DNA of 64,000 nt. It comes from Gemmatimonadota bacterium. GTDB lineage: Bacteria; Gemmatimonadota; Gemmatimonadetes; Gemmatimonadales; Gemmatimonadaceae. Of the stretch, positions 62,001 to 64,000 are shown piece after piece. Location of the stretch: contig JAJPIS010000118.1 of assembly GCA_021324635.1 (NCBI GenBank), forward strand, positions 17,751 to 81,750, written 5' to 3'. Position 1 is the stretch's first letter, and each line of letters opens with the position of its first letter. The notes beneath the pieces were generated by a model, which saw nothing but the letters and a program-made list of their open reading frames with translations, was not told the origin of the DNA and made no database searches. The position numbers and the translations under genes are program-made.

Positions 62001-62443
62001 ATGACTGCGCACGCGGGTCGTGCGTTCTCACCGATTACGAGATCGGTGGGAGCGGAGCAAGGACGTTGCTGGTGCGCAGCCCCAGGCCCGGCCTCTGGCG
62101 TCTCGTGCTCGACCCCGCACGGACGCCGAACGGGCTGGTGATGGTGCGCGTGGGCACCATCCTCACCGGCACCCGCTACGGCACCGTCGACGCCTCGCGC
62201 GAGGCGACCGCCGTGGGCGCCGACGGACAGTGGGGAGTGCGGTGCGTGCTGCATCCGCGCGGGTCCATCGCGGAGGGCCAGGACCGCGTCATCGTCGCCG
62301 ATCTCATCGACGCCGTCGCGGAAGCCGCCGAGCGGCGTCGGCCGCTCGCCATCTTCGGCGGACCGCCGTACCGCCCCGCAATCGTCGGGACGGCCGTCAT
62401 GCCGGTGGAGAAGGGGAGGGGCGCGGTACTCGGGGCGCATTGA
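59072..62443 (+). CDS. Subtilase (S8)-fold secreted protein with altered catalytic site
   Basis: About 1123 residues with a signal peptide and AGGAG before the ATG at 59072. The S8 fold shows GGTSNATPMAAGVAALL with the catalytic Ser, AAQNGGP with the oxyanion Asn, and RSWHETMVAATAAG with the His; but the Asp block reads VTIAVVAGSGALDF, where the usual DTG is AGS. A long insertion lies between the Asp and His blocks, as in tripeptidyl-peptidase II relatives, and it contains DTNRDGSFRDE, a calcium-loop-like motif. The C-terminal third is beta-rich domains of the kind found in cell-surface peptidases. It may be a pseudo-peptidase. Confidence 0.88.
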   Translation: MHGRIGLAAGFGVVALSARLVAQGAPGAQGARVLRERRDAPSEDAAQAAAIDQHDRLARVRALVTGAREATVVVATRLGAMDSAVAGIESLGGRVAVCFAEVGYTRVRIPLAQLDRLRALPWIVDVAVDDGTSNIAVGLGTDPSAADPLRKTIPRRDTARLRRRPPLPAAALTRDNPYIPTGDMGVPSWRAAHPTFDGRGVTIAVVAGSGALDFAHASLRRARSLSGDSIAKLAGLIDSRAGGRAESSPGPAVLTVDTLPDAAEVEGRGIVDASDGTFVLDGRRYEGPHPGRFAVGLYHPDGGGRPYAVAWDRAAALVWIDTNRDGSFRDEVALPDINHAFAFTRLRPDSGAVDSTARVAVAVAFDSGGDGVRVYEARSWHETMVAATAAGTHLLGGAADGVAPGARILIVDASWVLGPAIEAFVRAERDPRVDIITTSSNWEVFPSSGQSIFSLILERAIARYGKPVFAAAQNGGPLTTTTNELGATPGVVAVGASVSRATYRADFGWDMPRGQSLVAYSSLGPSQAGALKPDIVAPAISMTALPCSYGRDNTPTVFTIPLCWQMGGGTSNATPMAAGVAALLVSGAKQRHLPADAAHIAWAMRMAARPLPGYAVHEQGRGLLDVGRAWALLERAPAELPVIEVRAPVRTRLARYLRTPGEGVGLYEREGWAPGDTGTRVVTLTRRSGPAAPVRYALDWLGSDGTFTGPAAVTLPRDVPVRVELSVRPRSAGVHSAALRLIDPVARMSVQDVLLTVVASRRFTSAGGYTVRDSAAIAWPRSRSIFVDVPPGTSVLRVALHVLRGRYKLRVDDPDFDEVLHARAFTRPARFPTGAWTYVTTGQTGVELFPAPRAGVWELVVEPFDQPDHGASPVGEDSARYHVDGAVDLTASIVGAEAVVAEGGPRDAGHVTWGGRWGPLGRPEVVAGAGVRRENTVGLTGGGDPVATDVVVDSGAATLRLEATPADTNADVDAYLYDCARGSCVLTDYEIGGSGARTLLVRSPRPGLWRLVLDPARTPNGLVMVRVGTILTGTRYGTVDASREATAVGADGQWGVRCVLHPRGSIAEGQDRVIVADLIDAVAEAAERRRPLAIFGGPPYRPAIVGTAVMPVEKGRGAVLGAH

Positions 62444-62474
62444 GCGCCCGTGCCGTATATTGCCGGCGCCCACA

Positions 62475-63968
62475 ATGTTGCGCCGGAGGTTCCGCGTGCG
62501 CTCGAGATCGCTCATCCGCCGTCCCATCAGCCGCGGGACCCGTGCGGGATCACTCGCACTCCTGTGCGCTGCCGTCGTGTGCGCTGCCGCGACCCTCGGC
62601 GCGCCGACGCGCGCCGCCGCGCAGGCGGCGCCGGGGCTGGCGACCGAGGCGCCGCCCGGTCTCCTGCCCGGGGTGAAGATCGGCGGCAGCCCGAACATCC
62701 ACCTCGTCGGGCACGTGCCGCTCGGCGGGTACAGTGCGGTCGATGACGACGAGATCGAGCAGGACCCGACGCGGCCGTACGCCTACGTCTCGATCGGAGA
62801 CGTGCAGCGCCCCGGGTTCGCGATCATCGATCTGCGCGACCTCGACAACGTGAAGCTGCTCTACCGCTGGCAGATCGAGAACGCCTCGCTGCACAAGACG
62901 ATCCTCGGCGCGCCGGATGGGAAGTACTTCAAGATGAACGGGCGCTACTACTACGTGCAGACGTTCCAGTTCACCCAGGGCTCGCCCGACGCCGACCTGG
63001 GGGCGGTGGTCGCCGACGTCACGGGGCTCCCCGATACGAGCAAGGTCAGGATCGTGGCGCGCCTTCGCGAGCCGGCGTATCCGGGGGGATTCCACAACTC
63101 GTTCATCTATCGGCATTCCGACGGGCACACGTATCTCGTCGTGACCGTGGATGGTCCGCACGCGCAGGTCTACGATCTCGCCAAGGTGCTCGCCACGAGC
63201 GACACCGCGCAGTGGAAGGTCGGCGTGCTGCCGGTGCCCGAGACGGAGACCAACGCCAGCCTCGGGCTCCAGGGCTACCACGACTTCTATCTCGCCTACG
63301 ACCCGGCCACCCACCAGGACAAGTTCTACGGCGCTGGCCGGGGCGGGTACTACGTGTACGACATCAGCAACATCAGGCAGCCGAAGCTGCTCACCTCGAT
63401 CACCGGCTCGGCGGGCGTCTCCTGGGGCCACACGATCACGCCGACGCCGGACGGGCGGTACGTCGTGACCGAGACCGAGTATCAGTATGCGCCGCTCCGC
63501 ATCTTCGATCTCAAGCCGGGACTCGACGGCAAGGTCCAGACGATCACCCGCCCGATCGGCGCCTGGAACGCCGATTGGCACGACCTCGTGCACAACCACG
63601 AAGTGCGGTGGCCGTACGTGTTCGTCTCGGGCTACGAGGATGGCCTTCAGGTCTTCAGCATGTACGATCCGACGCACCCGGTCACGATCGGCTGGTACTA
63701 CACCTGCCAGTGCGCCCACGAGCTCGACCCGCAGGGCTCCGACCGGTGGGGCGTCGAGCAGGGCGCCTGGGGCATCGATGTCCGCAATCGCGACGGGCTG
63801 ATCATGATCAGCGACGGCGACACGGGGGTCTGGTTCTTCAAGATGGACGGCTTCAACGGCTGGAACGGCCACGACTGGGGCGTGCCGAACATCTCCAGCG
63901 TCCAGGACTACGACCACGGCCCGGAAGGAGCGCAAGCGCCGGCCGGCAAGCCGGCCGCGATGCCCTGA
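62475..63968 (+). CDS. LVIVD-repeat beta-propeller-like secreted protein
   Basis: About 497 residues. After a basic N-terminus and signal peptide (LALLCAAVVCAAATLGAPTR) come repeated blades with DxxD-style turns: VSIGDVQRPGFAIIDLRDLD, FYGAGRGGYYVYDISNIRQP, ETEYQYAPLRIFDLKPGLDG, and VSGYEDGLQVFSMYDPTHPV then SDGDTGVWFFKMDG. Such proteins form beta-propellers and are common in Gemmatimonadota; their ligand is unknown. The ATG at 62475 is preferred over a TTG five codons upstream. A TATATT box lies 14 bases before it, so the mRNA leader would be very short. Nothing is seen from its stop to the window end. Confidence 0.85.
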   Translation: MLRRRFRVRSRSLIRRPISRGTRAGSLALLCAAVVCAAATLGAPTRAAAQAAPGLATEAPPGLLPGVKIGGSPNIHLVGHVPLGGYSAVDDDEIEQDPTRPYAYVSIGDVQRPGFAIIDLRDLDNVKLLYRWQIENASLHKTILGAPDGKYFKMNGRYYYVQTFQFTQGSPDADLGAVVADVTGLPDTSKVRIVARLREPAYPGGFHNSFIYRHSDGHTYLVVTVDGPHAQVYDLAKVLATSDTAQWKVGVLPVPETETNASLGLQGYHDFYLAYDPATHQDKFYGAGRGGYYVYDISNIRQPKLLTSITGSAGVSWGHTITPTPDGRYVVTETEYQYAPLRIFDLKPGLDGKVQTITRPIGAWNADWHDLVHNHEVRWPYVFVSGYEDGLQVFSMYDPTHPVTIGWYYTCQCAHELDPQGSDRWGVEQGAWGIDVRNRDGLIMISDGDTGVWFFKMDGFNGWNGHDWGVPNISSVQDYDHGPEGAQAPAGKPAAMP

Positions 63969-64000
63969 GCTGCCGGGGGCGCCGCGTGCCCTGAGCTGCC

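Noticed and set aside
62433..62449. Terminator at the end of the subtilase-fold gene
   Set aside because: GGGCGC/GCGCCC is only six bases around the stop codon with no T-run, too weak to call.

Overview
The window is very GC-rich (about 70% by eye), densely coded DNA from a diderm bacterium: it carries TolC-type and FadL-type outer-membrane proteins, RND and EmrA-type adaptors, lipoproteins and periplasmic enzymes. The mix (ctaCDEFG caa3 oxidase, a DUF5916 barrel protein, LVIVD-repeat protein, M61 and M42 peptidases, plug-domain proteins with carboxypeptidase-like repeats) most resembles Gemmatimonadota. That assignment is an inference from gene content; there is no rRNA here. I saw no tRNA, rRNA, CRISPR array, insertion sequence or prophage gene.

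Layout. 1-12.2 kb, almost all minus strand: an RND adaptor (cut by the window edge), a TolC-type channel and PBP4 (dacB) in one overlapping operon; a NagX-type acetyltransferase at the end of a complete caa3 cytochrome oxidase operon (ctaC-D-E-F-G); a small unknown protein and a nicotinate-phosphoribosyltransferase-like enzyme. 12.2-15.7 kb: leuS, then about 590 bp of palindromic and tandem repeats, then a CsbD stress protein. 15.9-25 kb: DUF3857/transglutaminase protein and ferritin-VIT1 iron transporter on plus; on minus an ECF sigma/anti-sigma/Spy-like cassette and a tetR-tolC-emrA cluster that lacks its inner-membrane pump, then cyclophilin. 25-34.3 kb: endonuclease III, hydrolase, DUF5916 protein, HEAT-repeat protein, M42 peptidase, cobalamin-binding-like protein. 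34.3-34.7 kb: a repeat cluster with long inverted ends. 34.8-46 kb: FadL-like porin plus SGNH lipoprotein, DUF4349, M61 peptidase coupled to an RDD-SpoIIM fusion, amidase, and a large plug/TonB-C-like secreted protein. 46-64 kb: glycosyltransferase, WXXGXW lipoprotein, carotenoid-desaturase-like oxidoreductase head to head with a lipase-maturation-factor protein, MFS carrier, TPR protein, cytochrome c, methyltransferase, two MacB/FtsX-type permeases, a large subtilase-fold protein with an altered active site, and an LVIVD propeller protein.

Functional picture: aerobic respiration, envelope maintenance and efflux, with housekeeping genes between. Three themes stand out. First, short simple-sequence expansions sit inside otherwise conserved proteins (leuS, the NAPRT-like gene, ctaC, the cobalamin-binding-like gene, a secreted unknown). 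Second, a palindromic repeat family occurs at two loci, once supplying the leuS stop codon. Third, gene packing is extreme: GTGA/ATGA overlaps, a TAG-GTG junction, and divergent genes whose start codons overlap. I did not find a defence island or a clearly new multi-gene system. The best leads are the repeat family, the TetR operator buried in a leaderless promoter, the pump-less efflux cluster and the subtilase-fold protein that appears to lack its catalytic aspartate.
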